From: Brucella daejeonensis
Lineage (GTDB): Bacteria > Pseudomonadota > Alphaproteobacteria > Rhizobiales > Rhizobiaceae
Reading direction: 5' to 3'
Length of the DNA stretch: 44,956 bases
Assembly (NCBI RefSeq): GCF_014199265.1
Contig: NZ_JACIJG010000026.1
Coordinates: 1 to 44,956, forward strand
Part shown: piece after piece, positions 9,376 through 17,720 of the stretch
Layout: every line of letters begins with the position of its first letter
Numbering within the stretch: position 1 is the stretch's first letter
Made by a program: the position numbers and the translations under genes
The notes under the pieces: generated by a model
What the model saw: only the letters and a program-made list of their open reading frames with translations
The model's database searches: none
What the model was told of the DNA's origin: nothing

Positions 9376-9419
9376 GGTAACCTACATTACCATAACCGTC
9401 AACGGTAACGACAATTACC
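9376..9419. promoter_or_regulatory. Two tandem 16-bp TetR operators (GGTAA-N6-TTACC)
   Basis: GGTAACCTACATTACC (9376-9391) and GGTAACGACAATTACC (9404-9419) are identical in both arms, have the same spacing, and lie 28 bp apart. They occupy the whole gap between the TetR start (9359) and the efflux start. A possible -35 (TTGACC, 9370-9375) partly overlaps the first site. The arrangement fits two repressor dimers shutting both promoters. The assignment is inferred from symmetry and position. Confidence 0.72.
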
Positions 9420-9421
9420 AA

Positions 9422-10468
9422 TTGGTGCACAAGATGATGACCTGGAAGAAGAAGAAAATCGTTGGTCTGGTGTTTTGTCTCAGCGCGATTGCAACCGCTG
9501 CGGGAGGTTGGGCGTGGGCGCGCTCGAGCGAGCAGACGACAACGGACAATGCCTATGTTCGCGGTAATACGACTGCAATCGCATCGAAGGTGACCGGATA
9601 TGTCACCGTGGTTGATGTAGCCGACAACCAGACTGTACGAGCAAATGATGTTCTGTTCAGAATCGATGACAGGGATTTCCGCGCACGTCTGGCGCAGGCT
9701 GAAGCAAATGTGCAGGCGGCACAGGCACATATCGAAAATGTTGAGGCGGAGATCCAGCTTCAGCATATTCTGGTCAAGCAGGCGACGGCACAGAAACGGG
9801 CAGCAGAGGCAGATCTTGCTCTCGCGGTCAAAGCGTCTCAGCGACAGCGTGAACTTGTTCGCACAAATTCGGTCAGCAGAGCTCAGGTCGATGAAAGTGA
9901 CGCTGCGAGGTCAAAAGCAGAGGCTGGCTTATTAGGCGCAGAGGCCGCGCTGGAGGCACAAGAAACACGTATCAAGGTTCTCGCCACACAAAAGGAAGCA
10001 GCCCTGGCTGCTGTGCTTCAAGCCAAGGCTGCGCGTGACCTGGCCCGAATTGATCTCGACAATACAGTCGTCCGTGCTCCCTTTGACGGTGTTATTGGTA
10101 ACCGTCAGGTTCGCGTCGGACGCCTGGTATCCCCTGGAGCTTCCTTGATCGATCTGGTGCCGACCAAGGACGTTTGGATTGTCGCAAATTTCAAGGAAAC
10201 ACAGATTGAGAATATAGAACCCGGTCAGTCGGCCCAGGTAACGGTCGACGCCTATCCAGGAACAATTATCGAGGGAAAAGTTGACAGTTTTGCGCCGGGT
10301 AGCGGATCGGCCTTCAGTCTTCTTCCCGCTGATAACGCTACCGGCAATTTCGTCCGTGTCGTGCAACGTGTTCCAGTCAAGATCAAACTTGTTCAGAACC
10401 CAATTCCCGGCCGTCTGGTTCCTGGACTTTCCGCCCGGGTCAAGATCGATTTGGGGAGTGAGAATTGA
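9422..10468 (+). CDS. HlyD/EmrA-family membrane fusion protein
   Basis: A periplasmic adaptor of a tripartite MFS efflux pump, about 340 residues. One N-terminal membrane segment (IVGLVFCLSAIATAAGGWAW) is followed by TTDNAYVRGNTTAIASKVTGYV, the EmrA-type lipoyl/barrel start. A long coiled coil (about residues 75-210) follows, then VRAPFDGVIGNRQVRVGRLVSPG and the beta-barrel. The start is uncertain: TTG 9422 lies immediately after an operator and has no ribosome site, whereas ATG 9434 or 9437 keeps the same protein from the membrane anchor on. It is coupled to the MFS gene by a TGATG overlap. Likely controlled by the divergent TetR. Confidence 0.92.
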   Translation: MVHKMMTWKKKKIVGLVFCLSAIATAAGGWAWARSSEQTTTDNAYVRGNTTAIASKVTGYVTVVDVADNQTVRANDVLFRIDDRDFRARLAQAEANVQAAQAHIENVEAEIQLQHILVKQATAQKRAAEADLALAVKASQRQRELVRTNSVSRAQVDESDAARSKAEAGLLGAEAALEAQETRIKVLATQKEAALAAVLQAKAARDLARIDLDNTVVRAPFDGVIGNRQVRVGRLVSPGASLIDLVPTKDVWIVANFKETQIENIEPGQSAQVTVDAYPGTIIEGKVDSFAPGSGSAFSLLPADNATGNFVRVVQRVPVKIKLVQNPIPGRLVPGLSARVKIDLGSEN

Positions 10469-12135
10469 TGCTCTCTCCCCCAAGCGTCTCAAGCCAAACC
10501 AGGCGGAATACAGGATGCTTCCTCCTCGCGGGCATTGTGATTGCCACTTTGACTGAGGCGATTGCGGGTACCGCTTTGACGCTTGGCAAAGGTGATATAA
10601 TCGGTGACGTATACGCTACTCCCGACGAATTCGCCTGGCTCGACATCGGATATACGACACTGAAGATGATCGCGTTCCTTATGGCATCCTGGATTGCGAC
10701 GACCGTTAATTTGCGGATTATCGTTGTTGCGGCGACAGTGATGATAACATTGGCAAGTGCGGTCACTGCCTTGACGACCCGACTGGATTTGCTGATTGTT
10801 CTGCGCGCATTTCAGGGGTTTTCGGGAGGTCTCCTACTGGTAATCGGGCAAACCGTTATCTTTCGAGACTTTTCGCCTTCTCGCCAACCTGTTCTACAAG
10901 CCTTGTTTGCAACAGGGGCTGTGGTTGCACCGGCGACCCTCGTACCGGCACTGCAAGGATGGCTATTGGACAGCTATTCCTGGACGTGGATTTTTCTCTC
11001 AGTAGTTCCTATCGGATTGCTGGCAGCCGGGCTTGTTCTCCTATCAGAAGAAACCATCGACACCTATATGCCCTATAGGCGCTTTGACTGGAGTGGCCTT
11101 CTACTGGCATCAATCACGCTTTTCTGTCTCGTCTATGTGCTCAACCAGGGCGACCGCTGGAACTGGTTCGATGAAGGTCGCATCCGGTGGCTGACCGGAA
11201 TAGGTGTAGTGACGCTTTGCCTGTTTGTCAGTCAACAAGCGAGCCGGCCTGAGGATGAAGGACTGCTCGAGCTCAGTGTTTTCAGGTCCGTCGATTTTAC
11301 GTTCGCATTCATAGTAAGTTTTGTAGCTGGTGCGGCATTGTTTGGAAGCACTTATTTGATTCCGAGTTTTGCAATATCGGTCCTGGCTTTCACGCCAACG
11401 GATACCGGTATGCTTTTGCTCGCCAGTAGCATTCTTTTTGTATTTTCGCTTTTCTTGTCTGCCTTCGTATTCCAAGGCCTGGGCGTCTCTCCAATAGCCA
11501 CCGTACCCTTCGGGATCGTGATGATCATGATCGCTATGTGGCTCCTGTCAGGCTCCGCAGGCGACAGCGGAATGGAAGACATGATGAACGCCGTTCTCCT
11601 GCGTGGCTTGAGCCTTGGCTTTCTATTTCTGTCTATTACCTTGATCGCATTCAGTAGGATGAGTGCACGTAGTCTCCCTGCCGCAATCGGCATCTTCAAT
11701 ACTGGCCGCCAGTTTGGCGGTCTTCTGGGAATAGCTTGTCTTCAGTCTCTTATGACGCGGAATATCGCAGGCAATGTATCTGTGCTCGCCAGCTATATCA
11801 CAGCTGGATATTCTGCTGTAGGCGATCGGTTAGGAACAAGTGTGGCAGTTCTCGAGGCCCGCGGGATGACTACGGCTGCTGCAAATCAGGCGTCCAAGGC
11901 GTTATTGAGCAAGGCTGTCGCGTACCAGTCTACGGTAATCGCTTTCGATGCAGCGTTTCTCACAATTGCACTGCTTTTCGTTTTTGCTGCGCCGACACTG
12001 ATCGTTACCAAGATTATCTTGACGCGAATGGCGAGCGCCAAAAAGGGCTCGCATTCAACTTGTGTGGATTATCAAGACAAGGACATATCCACCGCTAACC
12101 CTGTCCAAGGTTACAAGAGCAGCCACAAGCGTTGA
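10468..12135 (+). CDS. MFS drug efflux transporter, EmrB/DHA2 type (14 TM)
   Basis: About 555 residues, strongly hydrophobic throughout with about 14 predicted membrane helices, as expected for DHA2-family proton antiporters. Family-like features are the loop LIVLRAFQGFSGGLLLVIG (motif A/C region) and PLQGWLLDSYSWTWIFLSVVP-type sequence after helix 5. The ATG at 10468 overlaps the HlyD stop (TGATG), and a TTG one codon earlier is also open. With the HlyD adaptor it forms the inner-membrane part of an EmrAB-like pump. The outer-membrane channel is not in this window. Exported compounds are unknown. Confidence 0.92.
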   Translation: MLSPPSVSSQTRRNTGCFLLAGIVIATLTEAIAGTALTLGKGDIIGDVYATPDEFAWLDIGYTTLKMIAFLMASWIATTVNLRIIVVAATVMITLASAVTALTTRLDLLIVLRAFQGFSGGLLLVIGQTVIFRDFSPSRQPVLQALFATGAVVAPATLVPALQGWLLDSYSWTWIFLSVVPIGLLAAGLVLLSEETIDTYMPYRRFDWSGLLLASITLFCLVYVLNQGDRWNWFDEGRIRWLTGIGVVTLCLFVSQQASRPEDEGLLELSVFRSVDFTFAFIVSFVAGAALFGSTYLIPSFAISVLAFTPTDTGMLLLASSILFVFSLFLSAFVFQGLGVSPIATVPFGIVMIMIAMWLLSGSAGDSGMEDMMNAVLLRGLSLGFLFLSITLIAFSRMSARSLPAAIGIFNTGRQFGGLLGIACLQSLMTRNIAGNVSVLASYITAGYSAVGDRLGTSVAVLEARGMTTAAANQASKALLSKAVAYQSTVIAFDAAFLTIALLFVFAAPTLIVTKIILTRMASAKKGSHSTCVDYQDKDISTANPVQGYKSSHKR

Positions 12136-12771
12136 CAACTAGTGCGAGGGCAGTTTAAGCGCTCAATGAGCAAGCACGACCGCCACTATTCATAGCCCCG
12201 GCTGTTAACCGTTGTTACGTCTCAGGAGTAATTGTCAGTATTATCGCTGACGCATGGTCGGCGCAGTAAATTACTGAAATTACCTTTGCTCTATTGCCAA
12301 AGCAATCTTGCGCTTGGAGCGCCAAGTCGTTGCATCGGGCTGGATCGCCAAGCGGATTCGATACCGGTAACCGATGCGCGGCTTGATAGTCGAATTTCTT
12401 GAATAGCTCGTGTCGCGCTATTCTATTCGTTCGTTGTAATATTCTCCAGGCAACCGGCTGGAACATAACTCCTATACTTAGGTGTGGCGAGTATTAGACA
12501 TAAAGTGTGTAATCGAGACACTTCCGATCAATAGCCATTCGTCGCCGTTCTCGTACATCATGGCCATGCAAGCGATAAGCACTCGATCGCTTTCGGTGGA
12601 AGATCGCGTGCATGTTGATGCAGAATTGCATTCGGCGGTCCTACGGCAAATTGCCATTGCAAGTGATCCTTGAACGGGCGAGATCATGAAACTGTTCCAA
12701 CATGCAATGGCAAATATGAGTGCACCTTTTCCAACAACACCCGTCAAATGGGTGAAAAACGGAGACACCTT
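12136..12771. other. Intergenic region, no supported gene
   Basis: About 630 bp between the MFS transporter and the metallo-hydrolase. A 100-codon minus-strand frame (12478-12780) and short plus frames have no ribosome site and no recognisable family. It presumably holds the promoter of the hydrolase. Confidence 0.45.
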
Positions 12772-13683
12772 ATGAAACACGAAACCAACTTGAGCAAATC
12801 AGAACCCGACGAACTGGTGCCCTCCCGCTATGCATTGCGCATCGGTGAGATTGACGTTCTGGTCATCAGCGATGGTGTGTTGCCTCTTCCAACCGAAATG
12901 TTGGGGCACAACATTGACCCGGACGTACGAGCAGAATGGTTTGACGATATGTATCTGCCACCGGATTCGTTTGATTGGTCGCTGAACGTGGTCGTGGTGC
13001 GTAGCGGTGATCAGACGATCCTCGTCGACGCTGGATTGGGTCTCGATCCCGACCTCAACTTGCCGCGCGCGGGACAGTTGGTCAAGCGACTGGCCGGTGC
13101 CGGTATTGATCTTGCTTCGGTCACTGACGTGGTCCTCACCCATATGCATATGGATCATATCGGTGGTCTTCTTGTCGAGGGCGTAAAGGAAAGATTGCGT
13201 CCTGATCTGCGGATTCATGTGGCGGCCGCAGAAGTTGAGTTCTGGGAAGCACCGGATTTTACATACGCTCACATGCCCGATGGCTTTCCGGATGCGCTCA
13301 GGGCAACGGCCAAACGATTTGTCGAGCAGTATCGGGATCAACTGTGCCTGTTTGATGAGCAATGCGAAGTGGCAGCGGGTGTGATGGCCTATCGCACTGG
13401 TGGACATACCCCAGGTCACTGTGTGGTTCGTCTTGCATCGGGTGAAGATCGACTGACCTTTGCTGGCGATGCCATCTTTGCTGTCGGATTTGACCACCCA
13501 GACTGGTATAACGGTTTTGAACATGACCCCGAGGAAGCAGCCCGCGTTCGTGTACGTCTTTTAACCGAGCTCGCCGAAACCGGTGAACAACTGGTGGCGA
13601 CCCATCTACCGTTTCCATCCGTGGGACGCGTTGCGGTCGACGGTGACGCTTATCGTTGGGTCCCCGTTTTCTGGGATTACTGA
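12772..13683 (+). CDS. MBL-fold metallo-hydrolase
   Basis: A 303-residue metallo-beta-lactamase-fold hydrolase. The metal-binding signature is THMHMDHIGGL (HxHxDH). The next ligands are in TGGHTPGHCVV (His) and FAGDAIFA (Asp), with a late His in VATHLPFPSVGRV. The sequence style is closest to the quorum-quenching lactonase/hydrolase branch, but substrate cannot be assigned. The ATG at 12772 is preceded by GGAG; an in-frame extension further upstream has no family similarity. A strong terminator follows at 13709, so the gene is monocistronic. Confidence 0.9.
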   Translation: MKHETNLSKSEPDELVPSRYALRIGEIDVLVISDGVLPLPTEMLGHNIDPDVRAEWFDDMYLPPDSFDWSLNVVVVRSGDQTILVDAGLGLDPDLNLPRAGQLVKRLAGAGIDLASVTDVVLTHMHMDHIGGLLVEGVKERLRPDLRIHVAAAEVEFWEAPDFTYAHMPDGFPDALRATAKRFVEQYRDQLCLFDEQCEVAAGVMAYRTGGHTPGHCVVRLASGEDRLTFAGDAIFAVGFDHPDWYNGFEHDPEEAARVRVRLLTELAETGEQLVATHLPFPSVGRVAVDGDAYRWVPVFWDY

Positions 13684-13708
13684 TTGCTTTCATGATCAGG
13701 ATTTTCCG

Positions 13709-13743
13709 GGCACACTCTCGCCAGTGTGCCTGGTATTTTTTTA
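13709..13743 (+). terminator. Rho-independent terminator of the MBL-fold gene
   Basis: The stem is GGCACACT (13709-13716) and AGTGTGCC (13723-13730) with loop CTCGCC, followed by TGGTATTTTTTTAT. It lies 26 nt after the stop codon of the metallo-hydrolase. Confidence 0.88.
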
Positions 13744-14277
13744 TCGTGTCGGATATCAGCACATCTCGTGAAAGAAAATCTTCCTGGACACAACCAGCGA
13801 CCTATCCAATGTATGGATAGGGGTTGCTCTGTGCTCAGTCGTTCAAGAGCCTGTTTGTCAAAGAACGGATGGTTTCCATTCATTCCAATATAGATGACGA
13901 CCGCCAAGCTTTCGACGAAGTCTCTGCTCCTCAGCTCCCGGGGAGGATCCGGAGTTGATCTGTGCCTGATATGCTGTCTGCCTATCTCTTCAAACGGCAA
14001 AACGACTTTTATGACCTGAAGAGTACGTTGATTGTCGGTCTGCTGGGTAAGGGGACAATGCCTGCCGGAGGCATTGAGAGATAAATTAATCAGACAGAAC
14101 ACCAGCGCTTACCGGATGGATTATCTGTACATCTTGAATGCCGACGCTGATGGGCTCTCAGCCGTGATACAACGGAATGCGGATCGCTGCGCGGGAGGGA
14201 CGCAGCGATCCGCCAATTGAGCGACAAACGTGGGAGGATACACGTTCCAGGCCCGACAGATAGTGTCAGGTAGTCGC
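13744..14277. other. Intergenic region with one 8-bp inverted repeat
   Basis: About 530 bp without a supported gene. CCTATCCA (13801-13808) and TGGATAGG (13814-13821) form a small inverted repeat of unknown role. A 141-codon minus frame across this area has no recognisable family or ribosome site. Confidence 0.45.
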
Positions 14278-14727
14278 TCAGTCTGACGGCTGGGTGACCT
14301 GAACCGCGCGAGCGGCGATTTGCAGGCGGTTCCACAGATTGATAGCACCAACCATCACCGTCAGATTGACAATTTCGTAATCCTTCAATTGCGTTTTGAT
14401 CAGTTCTTGATCGCCTCGTAGTTCTTCACGTTTTTCACCATTGATGAGTGCTTCGGTCAATGCGAGGGCTGCTCGCTCCTTGACACTATAGAGAATTGAT
14501 TTTCGCCAAGCGCTGACCATGAATAAACGCATCTCTGCTTCACCATTCGCGCGGGCTTCCACCACACTTGTTTTCACGCAGGATGCGCAGCCACTCATCT
14601 GTGAGACCCGCAACCGCACCAATCCGCTCAACGGATGCTGCCACACACTCACATTGATCATTCTTTCAACCACCAGCAGACCTTTAATCGCTTCTGGCCT
14701 GGTAGTGTATGAGGGAATAGGCGACAT
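14278..14727 (-). CDS. Carboxymuconolactone decarboxylase / AhpD-like protein
   Basis: A 149-residue protein of the CMD/AhpD family. The redox pair is in RVSQMSGCASCVKTSVVEARA (CxxC), followed by the family-typical MRLFMVSAWRKSILYSVKERAALALTEAL. AhpD-like proteins act as thiol-disulfide peroxidase partners against alkyl or organic peroxides. The start at 14727 has GGAGG upstream; an 18-codon longer frame lacks a ribosome site. It stands alone on minus, among other stress-related genes. The physiological reductant is unknown. Confidence 0.88.
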   Translation of the reverse strand: MSPIPSYTTRPEAIKGLLVVERMINVSVWQHPLSGLVRLRVSQMSGCASCVKTSVVEARANGEAEMRLFMVSAWRKSILYSVKERAALALTEALINGEKREELRGDQELIKTQLKDYEIVNLTVMVGAINLWNRLQIAARAVQVTQPSD

Positions 14728-15311
14728 CGTATTTGCCTCCCTTTCTGGTTGAAGATGGCCTACTATGTTCAAAACTGGCATTCAGTTCCATTGTGCTGGG
14801 TAACGGGAACAACAATACTTTGGTGCAATCCCATGTGTACGGACGGTGGGTGTAACCTTTCTAAAAGCCAGATATGAATACTGATCTTGTTAAGTAGAAA
14901 CGACTGCGTTTTAACGGATTTAGCGTATTAATTGAAACTGTTCCCAAAATGCAGTACGGCATAATCGCACCGTGCATATGATCGAGACTAGGAAGTTAAT
15001 AAATATAGGGTTCTCGACCACCCAGCTTTCCTGATGCGATCATCAAACAGGGATAACCGCGACTGAATGATTTTGCGGCTCACCTCGTCCGGTTCTACAG
15101 CTTCAATCAGAAATCTGGTCATTTTCATTTCCAGGGACAACTCCGGTGGCGCTCGGCATTACTTGTTGTCGAAGCTGGAAGGGACGTGAATGTGTCAAAC
15201 GAAACTGGTTTGGATCTACCAGTAAAGATGCTATTTCTAACAGCGCATCAGTTGCAGTAGGTCCGATCGTTCTTCAAGAAATGGCGGCGCTAGTTGCTTA
15301 GCCTTATTGAT
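14728..15311. other. Intergenic region, no supported gene
   Basis: About 580 bp, rather AT-rich. It contains only short open frames. One of about 45 codons on minus (from about 15130 down to 14995) has no recognisable family and no ribosome site. Confidence 0.4.
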
Positions 15312-15339
15312 AAAAATTAGGATCGGCAATGCCGATCCT
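15312..15339 (-). terminator. Intrinsic terminator of the small secreted protein gene
   Basis: The perfect 9-bp stem AGGATCGGC (15319-15327) - AAT - GCCGATCCT (15331-15339) is followed on the minus strand by AATTTTTATC. It lies about 25 nt after the stop of the minus-strand gene at 15366. Confidence 0.82.
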
Positions 15340-15365
15340 CAGTCTAACCATATTTTGTTGTTTTA

Positions 15366-15596
15366 TCATTGGCCCCACAGCAACCGACCTGGTTCCTGGG
15401 TGGAGCTGATTGGTTTGTATACGGTCTTGGGAGCATCTGGGCCGTGGCCAGCACGCACCTGCTTTACAGATGACGTTGGACGGCTATCGGTTCTCGTTGA
15501 TGGATATTGCCAATCCGATCCGATATGGTCACTTTGGGCAAGGACACTTCCACTCGAAAGAAGAAGTGCTGCAGCGGTTAGAATTATCGCTTTCAT
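15366..15596 (-). CDS. Small secreted protein of unknown function (76 aa)
   Basis: A 76-residue protein with a clear Sec signal: MKAIILTAAALLLSSGSVLA, cleaved after ALA-type residues before QSDHIGSDW. The mature part (about 55 residues) is polar and has no cysteine or known motif. It ends in PGRLLWGQ. The ATG at 15596 has GGAG 8 nt upstream, and its own terminator follows. These signals make it a real gene although no family is recognised. TTGTGC-N5-GCACAA (15618-15634) just upstream may be an operator. Confidence 0.68.
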   Translation of the reverse strand: MKAIILTAAALLLSSGSVLAQSDHIGSDWQYPSTRTDSRPTSSVKQVRAGHGPDAPKTVYKPISSTQEPGRLLWGQ

Positions 15597-15954
15597 TGTG
15601 GTTCTCCAATGTTTCCGTTGTGCGATCTGCACAATTCGACGGTAGGAGCTTATTAATCACTTGACGATCATCTAATCGAAAGGGTTGATCTATCATGATG
15701 CATAGTAACCAATCGGCGATTGAATAGCCGAGACAGTTCGTTACGGCATTAATCCATATGGTGTATGGTATTATCAAGGCTCGAAGCCGTACCGGATCTC
15801 TTGGAGTGGCCACAATTAATCGGATGATCATCGCAACGATGTGCTGAACCTAGACCTTGGTACAATCGGAGAGATCCTACTGTTCGATAGGAGATGCTGG
15901 GAAGATGGAACATAGTCGACAACAACTTGTAAGAAGAAGTTGTTGGAGAAAGAG
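15597..15954. other. Intergenic with a hairpin overlapping a ribosome site
   Basis: About 360 bp between divergent genes. CAACAACTT (15920-15928) and AAGTTGTTG (15937-15945) form a perfect 9-bp stem whose right arm runs into the GGAG (15945-15948) of the next gene. This could be a translation-controlling hairpin or an operator. Nothing else is supported. Confidence 0.55.
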
Positions 15955-16734
15955 ATGAAGAAGCTGACAAAAATCCTGGCCTTTGCAGTAATGTTTTTTT
16001 CTGGAACTATTGCACAGCCAGCGTTTGCCCAATCCAAACCCACCATTGTTCTTGTTCATGGCGCCTTTGCAGAGTCCTCGAGCTGGAACGAAGTTATCTC
16101 TCGGCTCAAGCGCGACGGTTATAAGGCGATAGCTGCCGCAAATCCGCTTCGGGGCGTCATGGCAGATGCGGCAACTGTCTCCGCAGTTATTCGATCAATA
16201 TCGGGGCCGGTTGTCCTCGTCGGACATTCCTATGGTGGTCCCGTTATCACAGAAGCCGCTAACGGTAATCCCAACGTGACTGCGCTCGTCTATGTTTCTG
16301 CGTTCGCACCAGATCGAGGTGAAACCAGCCTTGGCCTTTCAAACAAGTTTCCCGGCAGTACATTAGCGGATGCGATTTTTTCAGTAGAGCAGGGGCGGGG
16401 TGAACGTGATCTCTTCATTCGGTTGGACCGTTTCCATGATCAGTTTGCAGCGGATCTATCCGAAGATCGGTCCGTGTTGATGGCGGCCACCCAACGTCCG
16501 GTCGCACAAGCGGCACTGGAGGAGAAATCTGGTTTCCCCTCGTGGAAGAGGTTGCCGTCCTATTCGATCTATGGAACGCAGGATCGAAACATACCGCCGG
16601 CCGCAATGGAATTCATGGCCAAACGTGCGGGCACAGTAAAAACTGTTGTCGTAGATGGAGCTTCCCACGTGGTAATGATCTCGCATCCGGAAGAAGTCGC
16701 TGCGCTGATAGAGGAAGCAGCTTCCGTACATTAG
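15955..16734 (+). CDS. Secreted alpha/beta hydrolase
   Basis: A 259-residue protein with a Sec signal peptide (KKLTKILAFAVMFFSGTIA, cleavage near AFAQ). The hydrolase domain follows: TIVLVHGAFAESSSWN (HG oxyanion motif), nucleophile Ser in LVGHSYGGPV, acid in YGTQDRNIPP and His in DGASHVVMISHPE. It is closest to the small 'alpha/beta fold hydrolase' esterase group often seen with peroxide and solvent stress genes. The ATG at 15955 has GGAG 6 nt upstream. It is followed by a secreted cupin in the same direction, possibly one operon. Confidence 0.9.
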   Translation: MKKLTKILAFAVMFFSGTIAQPAFAQSKPTIVLVHGAFAESSSWNEVISRLKRDGYKAIAAANPLRGVMADAATVSAVIRSISGPVVLVGHSYGGPVITEAANGNPNVTALVYVSAFAPDRGETSLGLSNKFPGSTLADAIFSVEQGRGERDLFIRLDRFHDQFAADLSEDRSVLMAATQRPVAQAALEEKSGFPSWKRLPSYSIYGTQDRNIPPAAMEFMAKRAGTVKTVVVDGASHVVMISHPEEVAALIEEAASVH

Positions 16735-16857
16735 GCGCTCGGGCAACTACCGCCGTAAATAAATCTCCTACAAGGAACTATGACCCTGGGACACGTTTGG
16801 CAAGCGGGGCCGGTTTGCGTGTCACTCCATTTCTTGCAGACATGACAGGAGCCCACG

Positions 16858-17271
16858 ATGATCAAGACGTTTATCCGCATTGCGTTGGCAACCACTATTC
16901 CGATTTCGACGGGGTTAGCCCATGAACAGGCCAGTGAAACATCCACAGTAACGGTCATTTACGACCAGGTGCTTCCGAATGTGCCGGGAAAGAGCATGAA
17001 GGGCGTGCTCGTGGAATATGAACCGGGCGGTACTTCGCCTGCTCATACCCATCCTGCTTCTGCCTTCATTTACGTGACGGTTCTGGAAGGAGCTATCCGT
17101 AGCCAGGTCAATGATGGTCCGGTTATTACCTATCACGCAGGTCAGAGTTTCTCGGAATTTCCGGGTGATCGACACAATGTTAGTGAAAACGTTAGTCCGA
17201 CCAAGCGTGCCCGCCTTTTGGCGATCTTCATCGTTGACACTGATGAAACGAACCTCACCACCAATGATTAG
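16858..17271 (+). CDS. Exported cupin-domain protein
   Basis: A 137-residue protein. The signal peptide is MIKTFIRIALATTIPISTGLA with cleavage near AHE. The mature part is one cupin barrel: YEPGGTSPAHTHPASAFIYVTVLEG (motif 1, with the HTH metal histidines and Glu) and SEFPGDRHNVSEN (motif 2 His). It is probably a periplasmic metal-binding cupin; no reaction can be assigned. AGGAG (16846-16850) supports the ATG. It may be co-transcribed with the hydrolase 123 nt upstream. Confidence 0.85.
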   Translation: MIKTFIRIALATTIPISTGLAHEQASETSTVTVIYDQVLPNVPGKSMKGVLVEYEPGGTSPAHTHPASAFIYVTVLEGAIRSQVNDGPVITYHAGQSFSEFPGDRHNVSENVSPTKRARLLAIFIVDTDETNLTTND

Positions 17272-17299
17272 CGACTCTGACCTTAAGAGGAGGAAGAAT

Positions 17300-17680
17300 A
17301 TGTATATCCCGGCAAAATCTTTCGTGACTTCATCCAGGCAGCAGATGCAGGAGAGCGAGCAGCCCTCCCGTCCCGGGGAAGCTCGCTCCCGGTTTCATTC
17401 GTCCTGCAGGGAAGATGGTGGCATTGAAACGGCTCAAGAAAGAACGGGTTGCCCACGCGGACTTAATCCAAGCTGCCCGTTCGCCTTAACTTGCAAGTCG
17501 GAAGGCCAAGTTTGCACTACCAAGACAAGGCGCTCCTTTGTATTTTGACCTCTTGCATTTTGATGGGTCAGGTTCTGGTTTAGGTCGCGGGTTGCCAAAC
17601 CGAATTGAAGAGGACGAAGAAGCACTTTCCCCCTTGGGGGCTATGTCAAAAGGCAATGTTGCCCCGAGATGGTACCAAGC
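17300..17680 (+). pseudogene. Degenerate coding region, possible ATP-dependent DNA ligase remnant
   Basis: A very good ribosome site (AGAGGAGGA, about 17286-17294) precedes ATG 17300, but the following 82-codon frame is low in recognisable structure. A different frame from about 17500 reads ...RQGAPLYFDLLHFDG... followed by LPNRIEED. This resembles the YxFDLLHLDG...LPLxER stretch of LigD-type ligases. The pieces are in different frames and no complete domain can be built. It may be a decayed gene. The ligase identification is tentative. Confidence 0.25.
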
Positions 17681-17720
17681 CTTGTTATCGAAGATCTTGC
17701 CTGGTGTTCCAGGCGCTGCC

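Noticed and set aside
12478..12780. 100-codon minus-strand frame considered as an NTF2/SnoaL-like gene
   Set aside because: The resemblance was only a few scattered residues; no ribosome site, and it overlaps the start region of the MBL-fold gene.
12799..13524. 241-codon open frame antisense to the MBL-fold gene
   Set aside because: It lies fully inside a well-supported gene, has no ribosome site and no recognisable family.
13677..14102. 141-codon minus-strand frame between the MBL-fold gene and the AhpD-like gene
   Set aside because: It overlaps the strong terminator of the MBL-fold gene, has no ribosome site and no family resemblance.
16784..16849. 21-codon frame between hydrolase and cupin as a leader peptide
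   Set aside because: A fair AAGGA precedes it, but there is no attenuator-like structure or repeated codon that would support a regulatory leader.
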